In this document: positions 17,764-26,781 of the stretch, piece after piece
How the letters are laid out: each line of letters starts with the position of its first letter
How positions within the stretch are numbered: position 1 is the first letter of the stretch
Origin: Stenotrophomonas indicatrix
GTDB taxonomy: Bacteria; Pseudomonadota; Gammaproteobacteria; Xanthomonadales; Xanthomonadaceae
Direction: 5' to 3'
DNA: 64,000 nt
NCBI GenBank assembly: GCA_041545745.1
Contig: CP168152.1
Location: 2,168,001-2,232,000, forward strand
Notes under the pieces: model-generated
Seen by the model: only the letters and a program-made list of their open reading frames with translations
Told to the model about the DNA's origin: nothing
Databases searched by the model: none
Translations under genes and position numbers: made by a program

Positions 17764-20127
17764 GTGGCGAAGCAGGTCCCCGAACGCTCCAAGTCCGACG
17801 ACAAAAAGGCATCGCGTCGCTCGGCGGCGGCGGCCACGACCGACAATCCACGCCGTCAGCGCCTCTGGCGCGACCTGGGTCTGATCGCCATCGCGCCGGC
17901 GCTGCTGTATCTGGCTGCCAGCCTTTTCACCTATTCAGCCACCGATCCGGGCTGGTCGCACACCGGCAGCGTGGTCGCGCCGGTACACAACATGGGCGGC
18001 CGCGCGGGTGCGTGGATTGCCGACGTGCTGCTGCAGCTGTTCGGCTACATCGCCTTCCTGCTGCCGGTGGTGCTGGGCGCGCTGGCCTGGATCGCGATGT
18101 TCGGCCTCAAGCGCGAGAGCAAGGGCGAGAACGATCTGGACCCCGCATTGCGGCTGGTCGGCCTGGTCGGCTTCCTGATCGCCGGCACCGGTTTCCTGCA
18201 CGTGCGCCTGTTCAGTGGCGACGTCTCCCATGCCGGCGGCATTCTCGGCAAGCTGGTCGGCAATTCGCTCAGTGTGGGCTTCGGCGCGCTGGGTGCGAAC
18301 CTGTTCGTGCTGGTGCTGCTGCTGGCCTCGATCACCTTGGCCACAGGCCTGTCCTGGTTCGTGGTGATGGAGAAGATCGGTCGCGGCGTGATGTCACTGG
18401 CGCCGTTGCTGGAGCGCAAGAAGGAGCAGGCCACCGAGTGGCAGCAGACCCGCGTGATGCGCGAGGAGCGCCAGGAAGTGCGCAAGGCCGATGCCGAAGT
18501 GCGCGCCAAGCGCGAACCGGTGAAGATCGAACCGCGCCCCGAGCCGGTGATCGAAAAAAGTGATCGGGCCAAGCGCGACAATCAGATCCCGATGTTCCGT
18601 GGCGTCAACGGCGACGGCTCGGACCTGCCGCCGCTGGCCCTGCTGGATGATCCCAAGCCGCAGCCCGTGGGCTATGACAAGGACACCCTCGACGCGCTGT
18701 CGCGGCAGATCGAATTCAAGCTCAAGGATTTCCGCATCGATGCACAGGTGGTCGGCGCCAACCCCGGCCCGGTCATCACCCGCTTCGAGATCGAGCCGGC
18801 GCCGGGCATCAAGGTCAGCCAGATCAGTTCGCTGGACAAGGACATCGCCCGCGGCCTGTCGGTCAAGTCGGTGCGTGTGGTCGATGTGATCCCGGGCAAG
18901 TCGGTGATCGGCCTGGAAATCCCCAACGTCACCCGCGAGATGATCTACCTGTCCGAGTTGCTGCGCTCGAAGGAGTACGACAAGTCGGCCAGTTCGCTGA
19001 CCCTCGCGCTGGGCAAGGACATCGCCGGCCGCTCGACCGTGGCCGACCTGGCGCGCATGCCGCACCTGCTGGTCGCCGGTACCACCGGCTCGGGCAAGTC
19101 GGTGGCGGTCAACGCGATGGTGCTGAGCCTGCTGTTCAAGGCGTCGCCGAAAGACCTGCGGATGCTGATGATCGACCCGAAGATGCTCGAACTGAGCGTC
19201 TACCAGGGCATCCCGCACCTGCTGGCGCCGGTGGTCACCGACATGAAGGAGGCCGCCAACGGCCTGCGCTGGTGCGTGGCCGAGATGGAGCGCCGCTACA
19301 AGCTGATGAGCGCGGTAGGCGTGCGCAACCTGGCCGGCTTCAACAAGAAGGTGAAGGACGCGCAGGACGCTGGCCAGCCGATGATGGACCCGCTGTTCAA
19401 GCCGAATCCGGAGCTGGGCGAGGCGCCGCGGCCGCTGGAGACGCTGCCGTTCATCGTCATCTTCATCGACGAATTCGCCGACATGATGATGATCGTCGGC
19501 AAGAAGGTCGAAGAGCTGATCGCGCGCCTCGCGCAGAAGGCGCGTGCGGCCGGCATCCACCTGATCCTGGCCACCCAGCGCCCGTCTGTGGACGTCATCA
19601 CCGGCCTGATCAAGGCCAACATTCCCACCCGCATCGCCTTCCAGGTCAGCTCGAAGATCGATTCGCGCACCATCCTCGACCAGTCCGGCGCGGAGACGCT
19701 GCTCGGTCACGGCGACATGCTGTATCTACCACCCGGCACGGCGATGCCCGAGCGTGTTCACGGCGCCTTCGTGTCCGATGAGGAAGTGCATCGCGTGGTC
19801 GAGCACCTCAAGGCAATGGGGCCGGCCGACTATGTCGACGGCGTGCTGGACGAAGTGCAGACGATGGGCGATGGCGTGGTGGTCGGTGCGACCGGCCTGC
19901 CGGAGACCAGTTCCGGTGGCGGCGATGAGTCCGACCCGCTGTACGACGAAGCACTGCGCGTGGTCACCGAGACCCGTCGCGCTTCGATTTCCGGCGTGCA
20001 GCGTCGCCTGAAGATCGGCTACAACCGCGCGGCGCGACTGATCGAGGCCATGGAAGCGGCCGGTGTGGTCAGTTCGCCCGAACACAACGGTGACCGCACG
20101 GTGCTGGCACCGCCGCCGCCGAAGTAA
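17764..20127 (+). CDS. ftsK: DNA translocase FtsK
   Basis: 787 aa beginning with GTG. Four membrane helices lie in about residues 40-205, a short basic/acidic linker follows, and the RecA-like motor has Walker A GTTGSGKS at 439-446 and Walker [10 protein letters not shown]. The C-terminal winged-helix gamma domain (from about residue 722; [39 protein letters not shown]) reads polar DNA motifs and activates XerD. Its target site dif appears in the same window near 40.7 kb. The linker is short compared with E. coli FtsK. Confidence 0.98.
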   Translation: MAKQVPERSKSDDKKASRRSAAAATTDNPRRQRLWRDLGLIAIAPALLYLAASLFTYSATDPGWSHTGSVVAPVHNMGGRAGAWIADVLLQLFGYIAFLLPVVLGALAWIAMFGLKRESKGENDLDPALRLVGLVGFLIAGTGFLHVRLFSGDVSHAGGILGKLVGNSLSVGFGALGANLFVLVLLLASITLATGLSWFVVMEKIGRGVMSLAPLLERKKEQATEWQQTRVMREERQEVRKADAEVRAKREPVKIEPRPEPVIEKSDRAKRDNQIPMFRGVNGDGSDLPPLALLDDPKPQPVGYDKDTLDALSRQIEFKLKDFRIDAQVVGANPGPVITRFEIEPAPGIKVSQISSLDKDIARGLSVKSVRVVDVIPGKSVIGLEIPNVTREMIYLSELLRSKEYDKSASSLTLALGKDIAGRSTVADLARMPHLLVAGTTGSGKSVAVNAMVLSLLFKASPKDLRMLMIDPKMLELSVYQGIPHLLAPVVTDMKEAANGLRWCVAEMERRYKLMSAVGVRNLAGFNKKVKDAQDAGQPMMDPLFKPNPELGEAPRPLETLPFIVIFIDEFADMMMIVGKKVEELIARLAQKARAAGIHLILATQRPSVDVITGLIKANIPTRIAFQVSSKIDSRTILDQSGAETLLGHGDMLYLPPGTAMPERVHGAFVSDEEVHRVVEHLKAMGPADYVDGVLDEVQTMGDGVVVGATGLPETSSGGGDESDPLYDEALRVVTETRRASISGVQRRLKIGYNRAARLIEAMEAAGVVSSPEHNGDRTVLAPPPPK

Positions 20128-20168
20128 GTCGAGCCCTGCCGCACTCCCGACGTCCAAGGAACCGACGC

Positions 20169-22109
20169 ATGCTTCAACCCGTTTCCTGCGCGCTGGCGCT
20201 GGCCTGCCTGCTGGCAGCCGGCCCGGCGCTGGCCGATGCCGCCGCGACGGTTGCACCTGCGGTCGCGCCGCCGTCCACCGGCAGCGATGCCGAGGCCAGC
20301 AACAACTTCAGCTTCGTCCGCTATCGCGCCGACTACCAGGTGCGTGCCGATGCCGGCAACGTACAGACTGAAACCTACGAGATCCTGCTCAAGACCAAGG
20401 CAGCGGTGGAGCAGTTCAGCCAGGTGCGGTTGAGCTACAGCGAGAAGATGGAAACGCTGGACGTGGTCAACGCCTACACGCTGACCGCCGACGGCCAGCG
20501 TCGCGAGGTGCCGGCTGACCGCATCTATACTCAGGAAAGCTATTCCAGCGCCTCGGCCGCGATGTATGCCGACCGCAAGGTACGGGTGATCGTGTTCCCC
20601 AACCTGGCGCCGGGCACGCGGCTGTTCTATCAGGTGCGGCGCACCCAGCTGACGCCGTACTTCCCGGGCTACTTCGGCCTGTGGGAAACCTTCAATGTGT
20701 TCACCCAGTACGACGATGCCGAGGTGACGCTCAGCGCGCCGGCCAACCTGCCGATGCACGTGGACAGCCGTGGCGTGCAGGGCAGTGATCGCCCGGTGGT
20801 GAAGAACGGCCAGGCGCAGTGGCGCTGGCGCTACCAGCGCCGCGAGCCGATGCAGGCGCAGAACTGGTCGGCGGCGGTGTGGGAGTTCGGGCCGAACATC
20901 ATGGCCAGTACCTACCGCGACTGGGCGCAGATGGGTCGCGCCTATCAACTGAAAGCAGGGCCGGCCGCACAGGTCACCCCGGAGATCCAGGCGCTGGCCG
21001 ATGAAGTCACCGCCGGCATCAGCGACCGTCGCGCGCAGGCGGATGCGCTGTATCGCTGGGTCGCGCAGAACATCCGCTACGTGGCGGTGTACCTGGGCAA
21101 TGGCGGCCTGGAGCCGAACAGCGCGCAGAGCATCCTCGACAACCACTATGGCGACTGCAAGGACCACGTAACGATCCTCGAGGCGCTGCTGGCGGCCAAG
21201 GGCATCACCAGTTCGCCGGTGCTGATCGGTGCCGGCGGTGGGCCAACGCTGCCGAAGATTCCGCTGCTGGGCCGCTTCAACCACGCCATCACCTACGTGC
21301 CCGAGTTCGATCTGTACCTGGATTCGACCAGTGCCTGGGCGCGCTTCGGCCAGTTGCCCGATGGCGACCTCGGCGCGCCGGTGCTGCACACCCGCGATGC
21401 CACTCTGGCGCGCACACCTGCCAACGACCCGCAGCGCAACGCGACGGTGATGGACGTGCGTTTCACCTTTGACGCGCAGGGCAACCTGCGTGGCGAGACG
21501 GTGCCGCAGCTGAGCGACAACGCCGAGATCGGCATGCGCGCGCAGTTCGCCCAGCTCAATGCACAGAACCGGGCGCGCGCTGAAGAATCGATCATGGCCG
21601 CGTCCGGTTTCGATGGCCGCGGCCAGCTGCAGCTGCAGGGTGTGCCGGTCGACCTGACCCGGCCGTTCGGCTATCGCATGGCGTTCCAGGCCGAGGACTA
21701 CGTGGACTTCGATGTGGCCGGCGGCATGGCCGTGCCCGATCCGCCCGGTGGTGAATCGGTGCGCGGGCTGTATGCCAGTGCCTCGGCGCCGGACAACGAG
21801 ACGCCGTTCTACTGCAATGCCAGCCTGCGCGAGGAAACCTATCGCCTGCAGTTCCCGGCCAATGCCCCGATCATCGCGGTTCCGCGCAGCCAGCGGTTTG
21901 CCAATGCGGCCGGCGAGTACCGGGTCGACTGGAGCCGGCAGGGCCAGGAAGTGACCGTGCATCACCGCCTGCAGCAGAACGCGGTGCGCGGCGCCGAGGC
22001 GCTGTGCCAGCCGCAGGACTATGCCGCGTTCCGCGCACTGTTCCGCGAGGTACGCCGCGGCTTCCGTGGCCAGGTGCTGTACGGCAAGCTGCCGGGCACT
22101 GGTGGCTGA
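20169..22109 (+). CDS. Exported DUF3857 / transglutaminase-like protein
   Basis: 646 aa. A signal peptide is followed by a DUF3857 beta-rich domain (about residues 45-240). A transglutaminase-like fold then shows Cys330 in NHYGDCKDHV, His in RFNHAITYV and Asp in YLDSTSAW, the complete Cys-His-Asp triad. A C-terminal beta domain ends the protein. Substrates of this family are not known; a peptidase or transamidase role in the periplasm is inferred. It is inserted between ftsK and lolA and is probably co-transcribed with them. Confidence 0.9.
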   Translation: MLQPVSCALALACLLAAGPALADAAATVAPAVAPPSTGSDAEASNNFSFVRYRADYQVRADAGNVQTETYEILLKTKAAVEQFSQVRLSYSEKMETLDVVNAYTLTADGQRREVPADRIYTQESYSSASAAMYADRKVRVIVFPNLAPGTRLFYQVRRTQLTPYFPGYFGLWETFNVFTQYDDAEVTLSAPANLPMHVDSRGVQGSDRPVVKNGQAQWRWRYQRREPMQAQNWSAAVWEFGPNIMASTYRDWAQMGRAYQLKAGPAAQVTPEIQALADEVTAGISDRRAQADALYRWVAQNIRYVAVYLGNGGLEPNSAQSILDNHYGDCKDHVTILEALLAAKGITSSPVLIGAGGGPTLPKIPLLGRFNHAITYVPEFDLYLDSTSAWARFGQLPDGDLGAPVLHTRDATLARTPANDPQRNATVMDVRFTFDAQGNLRGETVPQLSDNAEIGMRAQFAQLNAQNRARAEESIMAASGFDGRGQLQLQGVPVDLTRPFGYRMAFQAEDYVDFDVAGGMAVPDPPGGESVRGLYASASAPDNETPFYCNASLREETYRLQFPANAPIIAVPRSQRFANAAGEYRVDWSRQGQEVTVHHRLQQNAVRGAEALCQPQDYAAFRALFREVRRGFRGQVLYGKLPGTGG

Positions 22110-22219
22110 ATCGCCGATCAGCGATCAGGGCGTCATAATGGCGTCCTGATCGCCCATTCATCTTTTGCCGGGCACACTGGCACCCAACTTTCCTGGCCGC
22201 GCGCCCACAGGATTCCTGC

Positions 22220-22858
22220 ATGAACCTTCGCCTCCGCCGTTTCCTCGCCACCACCACCCTGGCCGTGGCCTGCGCCGCTGCCGGCAGCGCCTGGGCCGGC
22301 GCCCGTGATGACCTGAAGACTTTCACCACCGGCCTGAAGGGCCTGGATGGGCAGTTCAGCCAGCAGGTGTTCGACAGCCGTGGCAAGGTCAAGGAATCCA
22401 CCAGCGGCCGCGTCGCCCTGTCGGCACCGCGCCTGTTCCGCTGGGAATACGTGCGCCCGCACGAGCAGCTGATCGTGGCTGATGGCAAGAAGGTGTGGAT
22501 GTTCGAGCCGGACCTGGAGCAGGCGACCGTGCGCGAGCAGGGCAAGGAAGAGCAGAACAGCCCGCTGACCGCGCTGATCAACCCGGCACTGCTGGAGCAG
22601 CAGTACGACGTCAGCGAAGAGGCCGCGCAGCGCGACGGCCTGCAGTGGCTGTCGCTGTCGCCGAAGCGCGAGACCGAAGCCAGCTTCCAGTACGCCGCGC
22701 TCGGCTTCAATGCCCAGGGTCTGGCGAAGATGGAGATTACCGACGCCGTCGGCCAGCGCACCGTGATCAGCTTCAGCGGCTGGAAGCGCAACCCCAGCTT
22801 CGCCGCCAACACCTTCCGCTTCACCCCGCCGGCCGGCACCGACGTCATCGGCAACTGA
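22220..22858 (+). CDS. lolA: Outer-membrane lipoprotein carrier LolA
   Basis: 212 aa with a signal peptide (cleavage after SAWA at residue 26). The mature half-barrel has typical LolA features: GLDGQFSQQVFDSRGKVKESTSGRVALSAP and LFRWEYVRPHEQLIVADGKKVW. It ferries lipoproteins from LolCDE to LolB. It lies between ftsK and rarA as in many gammaproteobacteria. Confidence 0.97.
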   Translation: MNLRLRRFLATTTLAVACAAAGSAWAGARDDLKTFTTGLKGLDGQFSQQVFDSRGKVKESTSGRVALSAPRLFRWEYVRPHEQLIVADGKKVWMFEPDLEQATVREQGKEEQNSPLTALINPALLEQQYDVSEEAAQRDGLQWLSLSPKRETEASFQYAALGFNAQGLAKMEITDAVGQRTVISFSGWKRNPSFAANTFRFTPPAGTDVIGN

Positions 22859-22863
22859 TCGCG

Positions 22864-23020
22864 GTCGCCGGGCATGGCCCGGCGCAAACTGCTCTGGTGG
22901 GTGTCAACCTTGGTTGACACGTTTCTGATCTGCCGGCCAGCGGCCGGCACTACCGATCATGGTCCGCCGGGCACGGCCCGGCGCTACCGCCGTTGGTAGG
23001 TGCCAACCTTGGTTGGCACG
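22864..23020. repeat. Cluster of five SMAG palindromes between lolA and rarA
   Basis: Five hairpins of different sequence classes fill the gap: 22866-22884 (CGCCGGGC type), 22901-22920 (GTGTCAACC type), 22931-22954 (TGCCGGCC type with GTAG on the minus strand), 22964-22986 (CCGCCGGGC type ending CTAC) and 22996-23019 (GTAGGTGCCAACC type). Several sequence classes side by side argue against one recent local duplication. Confidence 0.85.
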
Positions 23021-23029
23021 CTCTCGCGG

Positions 23030-23035
23030 TACAAT
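23030..23035 (+). promoter_or_regulatory. -10 box 6 nt before the rarA GTG (leaderless candidate)
   Basis: TACAAT at 23030-23035 is followed by six bases and the GTG at 23042. The -35 region would fall inside the adjacent SMAG palindrome (for example TTGGTT at 23009). No Shine-Dalgarno sequence is seen. Confidence 0.45.
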
Positions 23036-23041
23036 GACCGG

Positions 23042-24403
23042 GTGCCAAGACATCGTTCCACTTCATTCCCCGGACCCGATCTGCTGAGTGTCGATCGGGA
23101 GCACATGCGCCCGCTGGCCGAGCGCATGCGCCCGCGCACCCTGGACGAAATGGTCGGGCAGAAGCGTCTGCTCGCGCCGGAGAGTGCGCTGCGTCGCGCG
23201 GTCGAATCCGGGCGGGTGCATTCGATGATCCTGTGGGGGCCGCCCGGCTGCGGCAAGACCACGCTGGCGTTGTTGCTGGCTGAATACTCCGACGCCGAAT
23301 TCCGTGCCATTTCCGCGGTGCTGTCCGGCCTGCCGGAGGTGCGCCAGGTGCTGGCAGAGGCCGCGCAGCGCTTCGCCGAAGGCCGTCGCACGCTGCTGTT
23401 CGTCGACGAAGTGCATCGCTTCAACAAGGCGCAGCAGGATGCGTTCCTGCCGCATATCGAGCGCGGCACCATCCTGTTCGTTGGCGCCACCACCGAGAAC
23501 CCGTCGTTCGAGTTGAACTCCGCGCTGCTGTCGCGTTGCCGCGTGCACGTGCTGGAAGGCGTCTCGCCGACCGACATCGTTGAAGCGCTGGAGCGTGCAT
23601 TGGGCGATCGCGAGCGTGGCCTCGGCGAGGAACACATCGAGGTTGCGCCGGAGCTGCTGCTGGAAATCGCCACCGCTGCCGATGGCGACGTGCGTCGTGC
23701 GTTGACCCTGCTGGAAATCGCCGCCGAACTGGCGGGCGGGGAGGGCGGTCGCATCACCCCGCAGACCCTCACCCAGGTGCTGGCCGACCGCACCCGCCGC
23801 TTCGACAAGGGCGGCGAGCAGTTCTACGACCAGATCTCTGCGCTGCACAAATCCGTGCGCAGCTCCAATCCCGATGCCGCGCTGTACTGGCTCACGCGCA
23901 TGCTCGACGGCGGCTGTGATCCGTCGTATCTGGCACGCCGGCTGACCCGCATGGCCATCGAAGACATCGGCCTGGCCGACCCGCGCGCACAGAGCATGGC
24001 GCTGGAAGCGTGGGACATCTACGAGCGGCTGGGCAGCCCGGAGGGCGAGCTCGCCTTCGCCCAGCTGGTGCTGTACCTGGCCAGCACCGCCAAGTCGAAT
24101 GCCGGCTATGCCGCCTTCAACCAGGCCAAGGCCGATGTGCGCGACAGCGGTACCGAAGAAGTGCCACTGCACCTGCGCAACGCACCGACCAAGCTGATGA
24201 AAGAGCTGGGCTACGGCGCCGAGTACCAGTACGACCACGACGCCGAGGGCGGCATCGCGCTGGACCAGACTGGCTTCCCCGATGCGATGGGCGAGCGGGT
24301 GTACTACAACCCGGTGCCGCGCGGGCTGGAGATCAAGCTGAAGGAAAAGCTGGACCGGCTGCGCGCTGAGCGCGAGGCGGCGAGGGCGGCCAAGGGCGCA
24401 TAG
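23042..24403 (+). CDS. rarA: Replication-associated recombination protein RarA (MgsA) AAA+ ATPase
   Basis: 453 aa from GTG. Walker A GPPGCGKTT, Walker B LLFVDEVHRFNK and the sensor stretch GATTENPSFELNSALLSR are all present. The C-terminal tetramerisation region LHKSVRSSNPDAALYWLTRML and VPLHLRNAPTKLMKELGYG match RarA. It acts at stalled forks with SSB. An in-frame ATG at 23105 could also be used. The GTG at 23042 is preferred because a -10 box sits 6 nt upstream and homologues have a short N-terminal lead. Confidence 0.95.
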   Translation: MPRHRSTSFPGPDLLSVDREHMRPLAERMRPRTLDEMVGQKRLLAPESALRRAVESGRVHSMILWGPPGCGKTTLALLLAEYSDAEFRAISAVLSGLPEVRQVLAEAAQRFAEGRRTLLFVDEVHRFNKAQQDAFLPHIERGTILFVGATTENPSFELNSALLSRCRVHVLEGVSPTDIVEALERALGDRERGLGEEHIEVAPELLLEIATAADGDVRRALTLLEIAAELAGGEGGRITPQTLTQVLADRTRRFDKGGEQFYDQISALHKSVRSSNPDAALYWLTRMLDGGCDPSYLARRLTRMAIEDIGLADPRAQSMALEAWDIYERLGSPEGELAFAQLVLYLASTAKSNAGYAAFNQAKADVRDSGTEEVPLHLRNAPTKLMKELGYGAEYQYDHDAEGGIALDQTGFPDAMGERVYYNPVPRGLEIKLKEKLDRLRAEREAARAAKGA

Positions 24404-24490
24404 CCCGGTTCGCTTCATGCAAGGTTTCTCATTGCCCTGCCTGTACGCATTTGGCAGACTGCGCGGCCCCGTTTTTCAAGGAACGATGCC

Positions 24491-24892
24491 GTGCAGGAAA
24501 TGATTCTGCCGTTGAAGCGCTACGCCCAGTTCGAGGGTCGCGCCAATCGCCGCGAGTACTGGATGTTCCAGCTGTTTCTGTTGCTGGCGGGAACTGCGGT
24601 GGGCTTGATCGCGCTGACGGTGGCGCTTGTGGCTGGTCTTGTGCTGGACGCCGATTCCAGCTGGATGGCCGGAATCACGATCGGGGCACTGGCGCTGGTG
24701 GGTCTGCTCTGGCTGGCCACGATCGTGCCGCTTATCGCAGTGACTGTGCGCCGCCTGCATGACTGCGGCCAGTCCGGCTGGCTGTATCTGCTGGCCCTGG
24801 TGCCGGGTGGTGGCCTGGTGATCCTGATCTTTGCGCTGCTGCCAGGCACGCCGCAGGACAACCCGTACGGCCCGGTGCCTACTGGCCCCTGA
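24491..24892 (+). CDS. DUF805 family membrane protein
   Basis: 133 aa starting at GTG 24491 with AAGGA eight bases upstream. The family pattern RRLHDCGQSGW after three hydrophobic helices, plus the N-terminal FEGRANRREYWMF, identifies DUF805 (YhaH/YhaI-like). It is an inner-membrane protein of unknown role. An in-frame ATG lies 9 nt further on. Confidence 0.9.
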   Translation: MQEMILPLKRYAQFEGRANRREYWMFQLFLLLAGTAVGLIALTVALVAGLVLDADSSWMAGITIGALALVGLLWLATIVPLIAVTVRRLHDCGQSGWLYLLALVPGGGLVILIFALLPGTPQDNPYGPVPTGP

Positions 24893-24915
24893 GGTCGCCA
24901 ACGTCGCCTCATGCA

Positions 24916-24942
24916 ACGAAGCCGGCTCTGAGCCGGCTTCGT
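24916..24942. terminator. Bidirectional terminator between convergent genes
   Basis: An inverted repeat ACGAAGCCGGCTC / GAGCCGGCTTCGT is followed on the plus strand by CGTTTCTG. It separates the DUF805 gene from the convergent secreted-protein gene. Confidence 0.7.
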
Positions 24943-24975
24943 CGTTTCTGCGCTGCTGTCAGTGGTGCCGGGCTG

Positions 24976-25350
24976 TTACTGCAGTACGCAGTCGCCCAAC
25001 GCCAGATAGTCCGATCCCGAGCTGAACTGCAGCGTGCAGCTGGCGGTGAAGGAAACGCCTTCCTCCATCGCTGCAAGCTTGGCGTTCTGCTCGTCATCGG
25101 AAGCGGTCAGGCGGGCCAGCACCTGGCCATCCTCGTCGCCCGCCTCAAGGATCGGCTCGCCCTGCAGGTTGCTGGAGGCGCCCAGGCTCACCGCCGTGAA
25201 CTGCACGGTCTGGTTGAGCTGTTCCAGTCCAAGGGAGGAATAGCCGGCCTCTTCATAGGCCGAATACAGCCCGGCAAGGCTTGGCGCGGCGTGACCGGCC
25301 AGCGGAGCGAGGAGGCCGGCAAAGAGTGCGATCAGTGCTTTGTGCTTCAA
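24976..25350 (-). CDS. Small exported protein, probable OB-fold tRNA_anti-like
   Basis: 124 aa. Translation probably starts at a TTG (25350, reading LKHKALIALF) because it gives a clean signal peptide ending GHAAPS. No ATG in frame fits. The mature part (LNQTVQFTAVSLGASSNLQGEPILEA, then two cysteines in ASCTLQF and LGDCVLQ) resembles tRNA_anti-like OB-fold secreted proteins. The function of that family is unknown. It is divergent from the Fur-box-preceded esterase gene. Confidence 0.6.
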   Translation of the reverse strand: MKHKALIALFAGLLAPLAGHAAPSLAGLYSAYEEAGYSSLGLEQLNQTVQFTAVSLGASSNLQGEPILEAGDEDGQVLARLTASDDEQNAKLAAMEEGVSFTASCTLQFSSGSDYLALGDCVLQ

Positions 25351-25483
25351 GGTGTTCTCACAATCATGGGATCCGATCCCATGCGGGTTGTGGAGCTGAT
25401 GGGCGGGTCCAGGCAGGCACCCGCGAGGGCGGGGCGATTCCTGCGCCCCGTTGGCAGGAAAAGTAGATGAACCCGGACTTCCG

Positions 25484-25524
25484 GCGCAAGCGCTGGCGCA
25501 AGCGCTGGCGCACGTACTGGCGCG
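25484..25524. repeat. Short 12-bp direct repeats in an intergenic region
   Basis: GCGCAAGCGCTG occurs twice in tandem (25484-25507) and is followed by degenerate GCGCACGTACTGG. The unit is partly self-complementary (GCGCTTGCGC-like), so the stretch could form cruciforms. It lies between the divergent genes at 25350 and 25611. Confidence 0.7.
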
Positions 25525-25551
25525 CGCGTGATACACAGTGTGACGTTTGAT

Positions 25552-25570
25552 CGATGTGATAATCATTCGC
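25552..25570. promoter_or_regulatory. Fur-box-like site upstream of the iron operon
   Basis: The core TGATAATCATT matches the centre of the Fur consensus; I count 12 of 19 positions over the full 19-mer. It lies about 40 bp before the GTG of the IroE-like esterase gene, in the promoter region. Iron-repressed expression of the downstream genes is inferred. Confidence 0.6.
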
Positions 25571-25610
25571 GTTTAAGGTAGACTGCGGTCCCTTGTGAAC
25601 CGGTGGCCGT

Positions 25611-26660
25611 GTGCCGCTTTCGCCGTCACTGATGAAGTCTTCCGTCCTGCCTCCGTGCCGCGGCCCGCTGCTGTCCGGCCTGGCCGCCTTGATGATGGGC
25701 CTGCTCCTGGCTACCCCGTACGCATACGCGCAGCAACGCAATCCGCTGCAGAAGATGGGCCAGACCGTGCTCGATGCACCGGCGGCCAGCTATCGCTTCG
25801 AGCGTTTCGTGATCGACAGCCCCGACCAGCAGCGCCGCTGGCGGGTGAATGTGGCGATTCCGGCCAAGGCCGCCAAGGCGCCATCGCCGGTGCTGTACGC
25901 ACTGGACGGCAACGCCGTGGCGATGGTGCTGGACCAGCCGCTGCTGGCCGAGCTGGCCGCACGCAAGGCGCCGCCGGTGCTGGTGCTGATCGGCTACGAC
26001 AACGACCTGCGCATCGATTCGGCGTCGCGCACCCGCGACTACACCGCGTGGATCGATCGCGCCGATGATGAAAGCGGCAGGACGCAGGCTGTCGGCGGCG
26101 GCGCAGCGGCCTTCCTGGACATGATCGAGCGCCGCATCAAGCCCGAAGTGGAACGCCGCGCCAACATCGATCGCCAGCAGCAGGCCCTGTGGGGCCATTC
26201 GCTGGGCGGCCTGTTCGTGCTCAGCAGCCTGTACACCCGTCCGGCCGCCTTCCAGTACTACCTCAGTGCCAGTCCGTCATTGTGGTGGAGCCAGGGGGCG
26301 CCGCTGGGTGACATCGAGCAGCAGTTCGTGCAGAACGTGCATGGCCAGCCAGCAAAGGTGTGGCTGATGCTGGGCGGTGCCGAGCGCGTCGGCGACCGTG
26401 GCAAGCGCGACATGAGCAATCCGCGCGTGGTCGCGCATCTGCGCCGCATTGGTGGCGCCACCCCGGATGCGGCGATGCAGCTGTCCGAGCGCCTGGGCAA
26501 GGTGCCGGGGCTGAGCGTGCAGTACCGCGAGTTCCCGGGCCTGGGCCATGGCCCGATGCTGCCGGCGTCCTTCCACGCGGCGCTGCATGAACTGTATGGC
26601 TTGACCGATCGCAGTGCCGATGACGGCCAGTCAACCGGTGGTGACAACGCCGCCGAATGA
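25611..26660 (+). CDS. IroE/Fes-like alpha/beta hydrolase (putative siderophore esterase)
   Basis: 349 aa from GTG (an ATG at 25632 also fits). A hydrophobic N-terminus ending TPYAYAQ indicates export. The nucleophile elbow GHSLGG (195-200, Ser197) and a C-terminal GLGHGPM with the catalytic His are seen. The spacing and the SASPSLWW segment are typical of esterase D/IroE-type enzymes that hydrolyse ferri-siderophore esters. A Fur-like box precedes it, and a FecCD-type transporter follows. The actual siderophore substrate is unknown. Confidence 0.8.
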   Translation: MPLSPSLMKSSVLPPCRGPLLSGLAALMMGLLLATPYAYAQQRNPLQKMGQTVLDAPAASYRFERFVIDSPDQQRRWRVNVAIPAKAAKAPSPVLYALDGNAVAMVLDQPLLAELAARKAPPVLVLIGYDNDLRIDSASRTRDYTAWIDRADDESGRTQAVGGGAAAFLDMIERRIKPEVERRANIDRQQQALWGHSLGGLFVLSSLYTRPAAFQYYLSASPSLWWSQGAPLGDIEQQFVQNVHGQPAKVWLMLGGAERVGDRGKRDMSNPRVVAHLRRIGGATPDAAMQLSERLGKVPGLSVQYREFPGLGHGPMLPASFHAALHELYGLTDRSADDGQSTGGDNAAE

Positions 26661-26781
26661 ACCCCTCGCACGGCAGTGCCGTGCGACCCCACTACCCAGG
26701 CGGACTGTCGATGTGCAGTGGCCAAGGCAACCGATGAATCCCGCGCCACGAGGCGCGGCCTACGTGTGCAAGGAGCCTTCC

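Noticed and set aside
20019..21965. 648-codon open frame on the minus strand
   Set aside because: Shadow of the transglutaminase-like gene, rich in His, Gln and Arg as expected for antisense of GC-rich codons.
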